The position numbers were made by a program, and so were the translations under genes. Below, piece by piece: positions 1 through 5,533 of a DNA stretch of 5,533 bases. This DNA comes from Actinomycetota bacterium (GTDB lineage: Bacteria > Actinomycetota > Actinomycetes > Nanopelagicales > Nanopelagicaceae), in NCBI GenBank assembly GCA_009705075.1, contig WLCY01000045.1:1-5533 (forward strand). The letters run 5' to 3'. Below the pieces are notes generated by a model. It saw only the letters and a list, made by a program, of their open reading frames with translations, ran no database searches and was not told the origin of the DNA. How positions within the stretch are numbered: the first letter of the stretch is position 1; each line of letters begins with the position of its first letter.

Positions 1-1121
1 ATAATCGCACGAAGTCCGCGTGCGCCAGTTCCGCGCTTGATTGCAAGATCCGCAACCACTTCAAGTGCCTCTGGCGAAAATTCAAGTTCAACATCATCTA
101 ATTCAAATAGCTTCTGATACTGCTTGACCAATGCATTCTTTGGCTCAGTAAGAATTTCCATTAACGCTGGACGATCAAGATTTTCAACACTTGTAAGAAT
201 TGGCAGACGTCCAATAAATTCTGGAATCATTCCAAACTTAAGCAGATCTTCAGGCATTACATCGCCAAAGAAATCCTTTGCTGCATTCTCTTCAGCGCTT
301 TGAAGTGTTGCATTAAATCCAACACCAGCTTTTCCTTTGCGGCCTTCAATTATCTTTTCAAGTCCAGCAAATGCGCCACCAACAATAAAGAGAATATTTG
401 TTGTATCAATCTGAAGAAATTCTTGGTGTGGGTGCTTGCGACCACCTTGAGGTGGGACTGCAGCAGTGGTGCCTTCAAGAATCTTTAGAAGTGCTTGTTG
501 AACACCTTCGCCAGAAACATCTCGGGTAATTGATGGGTTCTCGCTCTTGCGTGCGACTTTATCAATTTCGTCAATATAGATAATTCCGGTCTCGGCCTTT
601 TTAACATCGTAATCAGCAGCTTGGATTAATTTAAGAAGAATATTCTCAACATCTTCACCAACATAACCAGCTTCAGTTAAGGCTGTTGCATCTGCAATTG
701 CGAATGGCACATTAAGCATGCGGGCCAAAGTTTGTGCCAACAAAGTCTTACCGCAACCGGTTGGTCCAAGAATTAAAATATTTGATTTAGAAAGTTCGAT
801 TGATTCTTCGCGCTTTGATTCGCCAGATTGCACACGCTTGTAATGGTTGTAGACGGCAACAGATAAAGACTTCTTCGCGCGATCTTGACCAACAACATAT
901 TGATCTAGAAATTCATAAATCTCTTGGGGCTTTGGAAGTTCTGCAAGTCCAAGCGTGCTGGTCTCTTCGAGCTCCTCGATAATGATTTCATTACAAAGTT
1001 CAATACATTCATCACAGATGTAAACACCAGGACCGGCAATTAACTTTTTAACTTGCTTCTGGGTCTTTCCGCAGAAAGAACATTTCAAGAGATCGCCAGA
1101 TTCACCAATGCGCGTATTCAT
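1..1121 (-). CDS. clpX: ClpX, ATP-dependent unfoldase subunit of Clp protease (3' end outside window)
   Basis: ClpX is the hexameric AAA+ unfoldase that recognises tagged or damaged cytoplasmic proteins, unfolds them with ATP and threads them into ClpP. The visible 373 residues run in one open frame off the left edge, so the C-terminus is missing. In order they show a four-cysteine zinc-binding domain (C14, C17, C36, C39), Walker A GPTGCGKT (119-126), pore loop GYVG (152-155), Walker B IIYIDEID (180-187), the RKH loop (228-230), a ClpP-docking tripeptide VGF (267-269, where many ClpX have IGF), the arginine finger in EFIGRLP (R305) and sensor 2 GARGLRAI (366-373). All catalytic motifs are intact. 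The ATG at 1119-1121 fits the actinobacterial N-terminus (xRIGxxGDLLKC). No Shine-Dalgarno precedes it; the upstream bases are pyrimidine-rich, which suggests a leaderless message. It lies 84 nt downstream of clpP2, its usual partner. Confidence 0.98.
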   Translation of the reverse strand, partial: MNTRIGESGDLLKCSFCGKTQKQVKKLIAGPGVYICDECIELCNEIIIEELEETSTLGLAELPKPQEIYEFLDQYVVGQDRAKKSLSVAVYNHYKRVQSGESKREESIELSKSNILILGPTGCGKTLLAQTLARMLNVPFAIADATALTEAGYVGEDVENILLKLIQAADYDVKKAETGIIYIDEIDKVARKSENPSITRDVSGEGVQQALLKILEGTTAAVPPQGGRKHPHQEFLQIDTTNILFIVGGAFAGLEKIIEGRKGKAGVGFNATLQSAEENAAKDFFGDVMPEDLLKFGMIPEFIGRLPILTSVENLDRPALMEILTEPKNALVKQYQKLFELDDVELEFSPEALEVVADLAIKRGTGARGLRAI

Positions 1122-1127
1122 AAGAGA

Positions 1128-1133
1128 AGGCTA
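1128..1133 (-). promoter_or_regulatory. Candidate -10 element for leaderless clpX transcription
   Basis: On the minus strand the hexamer TAGCCT fits the actinobacterial TAnnnT -10 pattern. Exactly six bases (TCTCTT) separate it from the clpX ATG, so a start point about seven bases downstream of the hexamer would fall on the A of the ATG. No Shine-Dalgarno exists here, as expected for a leaderless mRNA, which is common in Actinobacteria. No convincing -35 lies 16-18 bp upstream, which would suit an activator-dependent promoter. TAnnnT is a short pattern and chance occurrence is possible. Confidence 0.45.
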
Positions 1134-1170
1134 GGACTTTGCCCTAAATCTTGCGGGCAAATCCCAGCCT
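1128..1170 (-). terminator. Long hairpin between clpP2 and clpX; possible terminator or attenuator
   Basis: The arms 1155-1170 and 1128-1144 pair over 16 base pairs in the minus-strand RNA, with one G.U wobble (1165/1133), one bulged G (1137) and a 10-base loop (1145-1154). The wobble would be an A-C mismatch in plus-strand RNA, so the structure fits transcription with the clp genes. The stem is followed by UCUCUU and then the clpX AUG. The tail is U-rich but interrupted by C, so terminator activity is likely rather than certain. Other roles could be a processing barrier protecting the 3' end of clpP1P2 mRNA, or a block on clpX translation in read-through transcripts. Confidence 0.65.
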
Positions 1171-1176
1171 AACTCT

Positions 1177-1191
1177 GTTCGCTTATAGGCG
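1177..1191. promoter_or_regulatory. Candidate ClgR operator upstream of clpX
   Basis: The plus strand reads GTTCGCT TATAG GCG, which fits the Streptomyces ClgR box as I remember it (GTTCGCY-N5-GCG). It contains a perfect inverted repeat, TTCGC-N6-GCGAA (1178-1193). ClgR is the actinobacterial transcription activator of clp protease and lon genes. The centre lies about 64 bp upstream of the proposed clpX leaderless start, a usual distance for an activator. The minus strand of the box also contains TATAAG, so an overlap with a -10 element, implying repression, is a less favoured alternative. No clgR gene is in the window. Confidence 0.5.
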
Positions 1192-1205
1192 AATTTAATT
1201 TCTTC

Positions 1206-1826
1206 TTACTTGGCTGATGCCTTACGGCTCACCATTACTTGGTCGATAAGTCCGTATTCGACAGCTTCTGCTGCGGTAAGAATCTTGTCGCGTTCAATAT
1301 CTTTCGTAACTTCTTCTGCGCTCTTTACCGAGTGCTTGACTAACATCTCTTCAAGCAGAGTACGCATACGCATAATTTCACGGGCTTGGATTTCAATATC
1401 TGAACCTTGTCCGCCGCCTTCGCTGTATGGCTGGTGAATCAAGATACGTGCATGTTCAAGGGCGTAACGCTTTCCCTTGGCACCGCCAGCAAGAAGAATT
1501 GCTGCGGCAGATGCTGCTTGACCCAAACAAATTGTCATTACATCTGGGCGAACGAATTGCATCGTGTCATAAATTGCAGTCAACGCGGTGAACGAGCCAC
1601 CTGGTGAGTTGATGTACATCATGATGTCGCGATCTGGATCCATAGATTCAAGGGTCAATAGTTGGGCCATGACATCGTTTGCAACGGTGTCATCGATTGC
1701 CTGACCTAAGAAAATAATGCGCTCTTCAAATAACTTTGTGTATGGATCAAGGCGCTTGTAACCGTAAGCGGTCTTCTCTTCAATAGTTGGCAGCACATAA
1801 CGGCTGGTTATTGGGTTATTTATCAT
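1206..1826 (-). CDS. clpP2: ClpP2, serine peptidase subunit of Clp protease
   Basis: This is the second ClpP paralogue, a 206-residue self-compartmentalised serine peptidase (family S14) that forms heptameric rings and, in Actinobacteria, pairs with a ClpP1 ring to give the active tetradecamer. The catalytic triad is intact: S106 in GQAASAA, H131 in ILIHQP and D180 in ERDK, with the family spacing of 49 residues between His and Asp. The glycine-rich loop SPGGS (75-79) and the handle helix region (about 141-163) are conserved. AASAAA after the nucleophile and [12 protein letters not shown] mark it as ClpP2-type rather than ClpP1-type. The ATG overlaps the clpP1 stop (ATGA) and GGAGG lies nine bases upstream, so start and translational coupling are well supported. 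The P2 label follows the actinobacterial gene order. Confidence 0.97.
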   Translation of the reverse strand: MINNPITSRYVLPTIEEKTAYGYKRLDPYTKLFEERIIFLGQAIDDTVANDVMAQLLTLESMDPDRDIMMYINSPGGSFTALTAIYDTMQFVRPDVMTICLGQAASAAAILLAGGAKGKRYALEHARILIHQPYSEGGGQGSDIEIQAREIMRMRTLLEEMLVKHSVKSAEEVTKDIERDKILTAAEAVEYGLIDQVMVSRKASAK

Positions 1827-2440
1827 TTAGCTGTTCCTCCGCTTCCAGATACCTGTCCGGCAGAGCGAACAACGTGATCAACAAAGCCGTAAGTCTTAGC
1901 ATCCTCTGCGGTGAACCAACGATCGCGATCTGAATCGGCTTCGATAGTTTCTGGCTTCTGGCCAGTATGGAATGAAATAAGTTCAGCCATCTTCTTCTTA
2001 GTAAATGACATCTGTTCTGCTTGAATTTTGATATCTGATGCAGTTCCACCGATGCCACCTGAAGGTTGGTGCATCATAATTCTTGCATGTGGAAGTGCGT
2101 AACGCTTGCCGGCGGCACCTGCGCAAAGAAGGAATTGGCCCATTGATGCAGCAAGTCCCATTGCAACGGTTGCAACATCATTGTTGATGTATTGCATGGT
2201 GTCATAAATCGCCATACCTGCAGAGATTGATCCGCCTGGTGAATTTATGTAAAGGAAAATATCTTTATCTGGGTCCTCGGCAGCAAGCAACAGTAGCTGC
2301 GCAGATATTGCATTCGCCATTGAATCTTCAACAACTGATCCTAGGAAGATGATGCGTTCTTTCAGAAGCCGGTTATAAACCTGGTCATCTAGTCCGCCAC
2401 TTGGTGCTGATCCCGCAAGACGCGGTGTAATGAGATCCAC
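1823..2440 (-). CDS. clpP1: ClpP1, serine peptidase subunit of Clp protease
   Basis: This is the first ClpP paralogue, 205 residues, forming the partner ring to ClpP2 in the cytoplasmic Clp peptidase. The triad is complete: S99 in GLAASMG, H124 in MMHQPSGG and D173 in [24 protein letters not shown] (67-83) is the typical oxyanion and substrate-binding segment. The first 20 or so residues are poorly conserved and likely include a short propeptide or flexible axial loop before the conserved KERIIFLG. The start is GTG (2438-2440), supported by an AGGAGG five bases upstream; no ATG close by competes with it. It follows tig after 133 nt and overlaps clpP2 by four bases, so clpP1 and clpP2 form one transcription and translation unit. 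Confidence 0.97.
   Translation of the reverse strand: MDLITPRLAGSAPSGGLDDQVYNRLLKERIIFLGSVVEDSMANAISAQLLLLAAEDPDKDIFLYINSPGGSISAGMAIYDTMQYINNDVATVAMGLAASMGQFLLCAGAAGKRYALPHARIMMHQPSGGIGGTASDIKIQAEQMSFTKKKMAELISFHTGQKPETIEADSDRDRWFTAEDAKTYGFVDHVVRSAGQVSGSGGTAK
1834..1840 (-). promoter_or_regulatory. Shine-Dalgarno of clpP2, inside the clpP1 end
   Basis: GGAGGAA lies just before the clpP2 ATG, nine bases from the GGAGG core to the start. The same bases encode the Gly-Gly pair and the start of the next codon near the ClpP1 C-terminus (SGSGGTAK). With the ATGA stop-start overlap at 1823-1826, this should couple translation of the two subunits and favour near-equal amounts. Confidence 0.85.
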
Positions 2441-2445
2441 AACTT

Positions 2446-2451
2446 CCTCCT
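2446..2451 (-). promoter_or_regulatory. Shine-Dalgarno of clpP1
   Basis: A full-consensus AGGAGG lies five bases before the GTG of clpP1 and settles that non-ATG start. It is the strongest ribosome binding site in the window. Confidence 0.9.
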
Positions 2452-2509
2452 GATTATTAATCTAACTTTTAACTTATTTAACCTAGCAATGACACTAACA
2501 ATGTTTACG
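2452..2509 (-). promoter_or_regulatory. AT-rich leader of clpP1, probable promoter region
   Basis: This stretch just upstream of the clpP1 ribosome binding site is clearly richer in A and T than the flanking genes. On the minus strand it contains several TAnnnT hexamers (TAGGTT, TAAGTT, TAGATT), but none has a convincing -35 at normal spacing, so I cannot choose one. A promoter separating clpP1P2 from tig is plausible because 133 nt is large for this tightly packed region. No full ClgR box is visible in the gap; only the half-site GTTCGCC occurs, at 2551-2557. Confidence 0.35.
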
Positions 2510-2532
2510 GCCAAATGCTTCCGCAAATTGGC
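2510..2532 (-). repeat. Imperfect hairpin between tig and clpP1
   Basis: The minus strand reads GCCAA-TT-TGC, a GGAA loop, then GCA-T-TTGGC: eight base pairs with a small internal loop. It starts 42 nt after the tig stop but no U-run follows, so it is at best a weak terminator or a structured element of a tig-clpP1 read-through message. A smaller 4-bp GGGC/GCCC stem lies at 2546-2558, closer to tig. Confidence 0.35.
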
Positions 2533-2573
2533 AAATATCTGGCGTGGGCTGTTCGCCCTCAGAGAAAGGTCCG

Positions 2574-3860
2574 TTATTCGGCGGCTGGAGCAGCTTGCTT
2601 TGGCGCTAGCTCTTCGAGATTAACTTCCTTGCCTGAAGTTGTAACAACCTTCACGCGAGAGAGGACGCCAGCAAGAGCCTTTGCTCTAGAAACTTCTGCA
2701 ACCATAGTTGTGATTTGGCCAGCCTCAGAAACTTCCTTAATGAATTGGTCTGGAGACATTCCGTAACGCTGGGATGCACGAATTAAATATTCAGTAAGTT
2801 CATTCTCGTTAACCGAAACGCTCTCTGCAGAAACTATATTGTCAAAGAGAATTTCTTGGGTGAGTGACTTAGTAACCTCTTCAGTTACCTCCTTGCGATG
2901 AGCTTCATCTTCAAGGCGCCCCTCTTTTTCCAGGTGATCATTTACTTCATCTTCGATGATATTCGCTGGCAATGGGATTTCAACATCAGCAATTAATTTT
3001 TCAACCAAAAGATCTCGAGCATGAGCACCTTGCTCCAAGTGCTTAACTCTTTCTAAACGGGTTTGGATATCTGCGCGAAGTTCTGCCAAAGTTTCAAACT
3101 CTGAAGCCAACTTTGCAAACTCATCATTTAATTCTGGAAGGTCACGGTGCTTAACTGCTTTAACAGTTGCATCTACTGCGCCTTTTTCATCATCTTTCTG
3201 ACCGACTAACTTTGTATCAAAGCGCTTTGACTCCCCGGCCTTCAAGCCGATTAAAGCTTCATCTAGACCATCAACCATGCGGTTTGTTCCGACTTCATAG
3301 GAGAGGTCATTTGCAGTTCCACCTTCGACTGATTCACCATTAATGGTTGCATTCAAATCCAGCGACACGAAGTCGCCATTTTCAACAGCTTTTTCAACTG
3401 TTGTTAAAGTTCCAAAACGAGCGCGAAGAACATCAACTTGTTCTGCAACCTCGGTATCTGAAACTACGACGTCGTCGACAGTGAGAGTAATCTTCGAGAA
3501 ATCAGGAAGTTTAAGTTCTGGACGGACATCAACTTCTGCAGTAAACGCGAATTTCTCTCGATCCACTAATTCAGTTACTTCAATATTGGGACGACCGATA
3601 ACAAAAATATTCTGCTCTTTAAGTGCTGCTGCATAAAATGGTGAAAGCGAAGAGTTGATTGCCTCATCTAAAATTGCAGAACGGCCAACGCGCTGTTCAA
3701 TCATCGCTTGCGGAACTTTGCCCTTGCGGAAACCCGGAATGTTTATGCGTTCGCCAAGTGCCTTATAAGCGTTAGCAATATGTGGCTCTAATTCTTCAAA
3801 GTTAACTTCGATTGAAAGTTTTACTCGAGTTGGGGAGAGAGTTTCGACTGCGCTTTTCAC
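2574..3860 (-). CDS. tig: Trigger factor, ribosome-associated chaperone and prolyl isomerase
   Basis: Trigger factor docks at the ribosomal exit tunnel, shields nascent chains and catalyses peptidyl-prolyl cis-trans isomerisation. The 428 residues match the usual length (E. coli about 432). The N-terminal ribosome-binding domain carries the signature GFRKGKVP (43-50). An FKBP-type isomerase domain follows at about 150-240 (GDFVSLDLNATINGESVEGG through the VDGLDEALIGLKAGESK segment). The rest is the charged, largely helical chaperone domain, ending in a short Ala/Pro/Glu tail. The start is GTG (3858-3860), supported by AGGAG four bases before it and by the N-terminus MKSAVETLSPTRV typical of Actinobacteria. 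It lies 38 nt downstream of the tRNA-Pro and 133 nt upstream of clpP1. No clear promoter or terminator lies between tRNA and tig, so they may share a transcript. Confidence 0.98.
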   Translation of the reverse strand: MKSAVETLSPTRVKLSIEVNFEELEPHIANAYKALGERINIPGFRKGKVPQAMIEQRVGRSAILDEAINSSLSPFYAAALKEQNIFVIGRPNIEVTELVDREKFAFTAEVDVRPELKLPDFSKITLTVDDVVVSDTEVAEQVDVLRARFGTLTTVEKAVENGDFVSLDLNATINGESVEGGTANDLSYEVGTNRMVDGLDEALIGLKAGESKRFDTKLVGQKDDEKGAVDATVKAVKHRDLPELNDEFAKLASEFETLAELRADIQTRLERVKHLEQGAHARDLLVEKLIADVEIPLPANIIEDEVNDHLEKEGRLEDEAHRKEVTEEVTKSLTQEILFDNIVSAESVSVNENELTEYLIRASQRYGMSPDQFIKEVSEAGQITTMVAEVSRAKALAGVLSRVKVVTTSGKEVNLEELAPKQAAPAAE

Positions 3861-3864
3861 ATTG

Positions 3865-3869
3865 CTCCT
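3865..3869 (-). promoter_or_regulatory. Shine-Dalgarno of tig
   Basis: AGGAG stands four bases before the GTG start, a short but workable spacing. An ATG one frame away at 3860-3862 is followed directly by TGA, so it cannot be the gene start; this supports GTG. Confidence 0.75.
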
Positions 3870-3898
3870 ATGCGTTATTTTTTAAGATTTAAGAGTTC

Positions 3899-3974
3899 TG
3901 GTCGGGGCGAGAGGATTCGAACCTCCGGTCTCCTGCTCCCAAAGCAGGCGCGCTAGCCACTACGCTACGCCCCG
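3899..3974 (-). tRNA. trnP: tRNA-Pro (anticodon UGG), CCA encoded
   Basis: The minus strand folds as a complete 76-base tRNA including an encoded CCA end (3899-3901). The seven-base acceptor stem CGGGGCG pairs with CGCCCCG, the D arm is GCGT/GCGC, the anticodon stem is CCTGC/GCAGG with loop TTTGGGA, and the T arm is GGAGG-TTCGAAT-CCTCT with one G-U pair. Anticodon TGG reads CCN proline codons through the wobble U. The gene lies between the permease terminator and tig. tRNA genes are common integration sites, but no integrase or duplicated 3' end is visible here. Confidence 0.97.
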
Positions 3975-3988
3975 CGGCGTAAGTCAGA

Positions 3989-4017
3989 ATTCTAAGCCCT
4001 AAATTCACCTCTCAAAA
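3989..4017 (-). promoter_or_regulatory. Candidate promoter for tRNA-Pro (and possibly tig)
   Basis: On the minus strand a -10 TAGAAT (3989-3994, five of six matches to TATAAT) lies 17 bp from a weak -35 TTTTGA (4012-4017); TTGAGA (4010-4015) at 15 bp is an alternative. Transcription would begin about seven bases before the tRNA 5' end, a short leader of the sort removed by RNase P. It sits after the permease terminator, as expected for a new transcription unit. Confidence 0.55.
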
Positions 4018-4058
4018 CCATGCAATCTCGTGTGGAATTACGGCAGGAAAATGAGGAA

Positions 4059-4082
4059 GGGCCCGAGGTTTCCCCCGAGCCC
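4059..4082 (-). terminator. Intrinsic terminator of the permease gene
   Basis: In minus-strand RNA, GGGCUCGGGG and CCUCGGGCCC form a 10-bp GC-rich stem closed by a GAAA tetraloop, followed by the pyrimidine-rich tail UUCCUCAUUUUCC. Two of the pairs are G.U wobbles that would be mismatches in plus-strand RNA, which fixes the orientation. It starts 27 bases after the permease stop codon. Confidence 0.88.
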
Positions 4083-4108
4083 CGCCCAATTTCTTTAGTT
4101 CTGCTTAA

Positions 4109-5533
4109 TTAGCCAATCCAAATATTAATTGGAGAGCTCAAGAAGTAGACCATGAAGAGGCCTGAAACCAAGAGAAGCAGTGGATGTACTTCGCTGCGAC
4201 GACCTTGGATCATGCGGACTACAACATGTGAAACGAATCCTGCGCCAATACCTACGGAAATATTGTAAGTAAATGGCATCAAGATGATTGTTAAGAACGC
4301 CGGAATTGCAATTCCATAGTCTGCCCAATCCAAGCCCTTAATCTGTGTCATCATCAAGAATCCAACGACTACAAGTGCAGGAGTAGCTGCTTCGTAAGGA
4401 ATTACCGCAACTAGTGGCGCAAGGAAAGTGGTCAACAGGAATAGCACACCAGTTACGACTGATGACAAACCTGTACGAGCACCTTCACCGACACCTGCAG
4501 CGGATTCGATGTAGCTGGTATTTGAAGAGATGCTTCCAGCACCACCGGCCATTGCGGCAACTGAGTCAACAAAGAGGATCTTGTTGTTATTTGGGACATC
4601 GCCCTTGCTGTCAATTAGCCCTGATTCGTGACCGATTGCTGTAATCGTTCCAACAGTGTCGAAGAAGTCAGAAAGCAAAAGAGTGAATACGAAGAGAATT
4701 GCAGCAACTAGTGAAATTCTTTCGAAAGAACCAAAGAGGCTGAACTGTCCCAGAAGACCAAAATCAGGTGTAGCAATCACATCTGATGGCATCGCAGGAA
4801 CGTTCAAATTCCAACCCTTAGGATTTGTCTTTCCAGTTGCGCCATCAAATAGTGGCCCAATCTTGAAAGCTGATTCAATTGCAATTGCTACTGCTGTTGA
4901 AACAATGATTGCAATAAGAATTGCGCCCTTAACCTTCTTGACCATTAGTCCGATCATCAGAAGAAGACCAAAGCAAAATACAACGATTGGCCAACCAACA
5001 AGAGTTCCGCCATCGCCTAGTGTGACCGGTACAGGGCCAGTTCCAGTACGACGTACGAAGCCGGCGTCAACAAGACCGATAAGTGCAATGAATAGACCGA
5101 TACCAACAGAGATAGCAATCTTTAGTTGCGCGGGTACGGCACGAAATACCGCAGTTCTAAATCCTGTTAGAACAAGAATGGTAATAATGATTCCTTCAAG
5201 AACAACAAGTCCCATTGCATCAGCCCATGACATCTTCGATGCAATACCTACTGCAACGAAAGTGTTTAGGCCTAGACCAGTTGCGAGCGCTAGTGGAAAG
5301 TTTCCAACTACGCCCATCAGGATTGTGAGTACGCCTGCGATTAATGCAGTCGCTGCAGCAATTGCCGCAAGGTTTGGAGCGTCTCCACCTCCGAGGAACT
5401 TTCCGTCAGCATCTTTTGAAAGACCGATGATCAACGGGTTAAGTGCCACGATGTAAGCCATTGTGAAGAACGTGACGAAACCACCACGTACTTCGCGACC
5501 TACGGTTGAGCCACGTTCAGATATTTTGAAATA
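4109..5533 (-). CDS. NCS2-family purine permease, AzgA-like (5' end outside window)
   Basis: This is an integral inner-membrane transporter of the NCS2 (nucleobase/ascorbate) superfamily, AzgA/PbuG-like branch, whose members usually import hypoxanthine, guanine or adenine by proton symport. The frame stays open to the right edge; 474 residues are visible. The ATG at 5459-5461 is internal, because the codons before it encode FKISERGSTVGREVRGGFVTFF, the conserved family N-terminus. In visible numbering there are about a dozen hydrophobic segments, the family motif SDFFDTVGT (288-296) and the signature TSYIESAAGVGEGARTG (339-355); acidic residues D289, D292 and E343 are likely substrate or proton sites by family analogy. 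The C-terminus ends normally at TAA, followed by a strong terminator. Exact purine specificity cannot be read from sequence. No functional link to the clp genes is evident. Confidence 0.93.
   Translation of the reverse strand, partial: YFKISERGSTVGREVRGGFVTFFTMAYIVALNPLIIGLSKDADGKFLGGGDAPNLAAIAAATALIAGVLTILMGVVGNFPLALATGLGLNTFVAVGIASKMSWADAMGLVVLEGIIITILVLTGFRTAVFRAVPAQLKIAISVGIGLFIALIGLVDAGFVRRTGTGPVPVTLGDGGTLVGWPIVVFCFGLLLMIGLMVKKVKGAILIAIIVSTAVAIAIESAFKIGPLFDGATGKTNPKGWNLNVPAMPSDVIATPDFGLLGQFSLFGSFERISLVAAILFVFTLLLSDFFDTVGTITAIGHESGLIDSKGDVPNNNKILFVDSVAAMAGGAGSISSNTSYIESAAGVGEGARTGLSSVVTGVLFLLTTFLAPLVAVIPYEAATPALVVVGFLMMTQIKGLDWADYGIAIPAFLTIILMPFTYNISVGIGAGFVSHVVVRMIQGRRSEVHPLLLLVSGLFMVYFLSSPINIWIG

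Noticed and set aside
300..982. Small plus-strand frames at 300-488 and 800-982
   Set aside because: Both are antisense to conserved clpX coding sequence and have no recognisable features.
1182..1187. TATAAG on the minus strand as a -10 element for clpX
   Set aside because: No -35 lies at suitable distance, and transcripts from it would carry the long hairpin directly before an AUG lacking a Shine-Dalgarno; the TAGCCT leaderless model fits better.
1816..2058. An 80-codon minus-strand frame overlapping clpP1 in another frame
   Set aside because: It lies within clpP1, which has an intact triad and strong start signals; the translation has no recognisable motif.
3857..3862. AUG-UGA minimal frame overlapping the tig GTG start
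   Set aside because: The ATG is only two bases from the Shine-Dalgarno and stops at once; it is most likely a by-product of the GTG context rather than a regulatory start-stop element.
3899..3974. tRNA gene as an attachment site for an integrated element
   Set aside because: No integrase, no repeated tRNA 3' end and no shift in composition are seen; both flanks are ordinary chromosomal genes.
4656..5456. A 266-codon plus-strand open frame opposite the permease
   Set aside because: It is an antisense shadow of the conserved permease frame, has a low-complexity Arg/Pro/Thr/Ser-rich translation, and matches no family I recognise.

Overview
The window is a compact stretch of bacterial chromosome with every gene on the minus strand. 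Reading in the direction of transcription (high to low coordinates) it holds: an NCS2-family purine permease whose 5' end lies beyond the window, an intrinsic terminator, a tRNA-Pro(UGG), the trigger-factor gene tig, the tandem protease genes clpP1 and clpP2, and the first 373 codons of clpX, which runs off the left edge. The order tig-clpP1-clpP2-clpX with two ClpP paralogues is characteristic of Actinobacteria. The proteins read as actinobacterial (trigger factor opens MKSAVETLSPTRV, and ClpX has an LLKCSFCGK zinc finger). Base composition is only moderate (roughly mid-40s % GC by eye), far below Streptomyces or Mycobacterium. A small-genome, lower-GC actinobacterium, such as the freshwater acI/Nanopelagicales group, is a reasonable inference but is not proven by this window.

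Layout: 4109-5533 permease (partial at 5' end); 4059-4082 its terminator; 3989-4017 candidate promoter for the tRNA; 3899-3974 tRNA-Pro; 2574-3860 tig, starting 38 nt after the tRNA; 2441-2573 AT-rich gap with a small hairpin; 1823-2440 clpP1; 1206-1826 clpP2, overlapping clpP1 by ATGA; 1122-1205 an 84-nt gap with a ClgR-like operator and a long hairpin; 1-1121 clpX (partial at 3' end). No gap exceeds 300 bases.

The proteins form one protein-quality-control module. Trigger factor binds nascent chains at the ribosome exit. ClpP1 and ClpP2 form the mixed double-ring peptidase. ClpX is the AAA+ unfoldase that feeds it.

I found no unknown protein system. The most interesting part is the clpP2-clpX gap. 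A 16-bp hairpin ends six bases before the clpX ATG, its last arm contains a TAnnnT -10-like hexamer spaced correctly for leaderless transcription from that ATG, no Shine-Dalgarno is present, and a sequence fitting the Streptomyces ClgR box as I recall it lies about 64 bp upstream. This suggests that clpX is terminated away from clpP1P2 and restarted from its own ClgR-responsive promoter.
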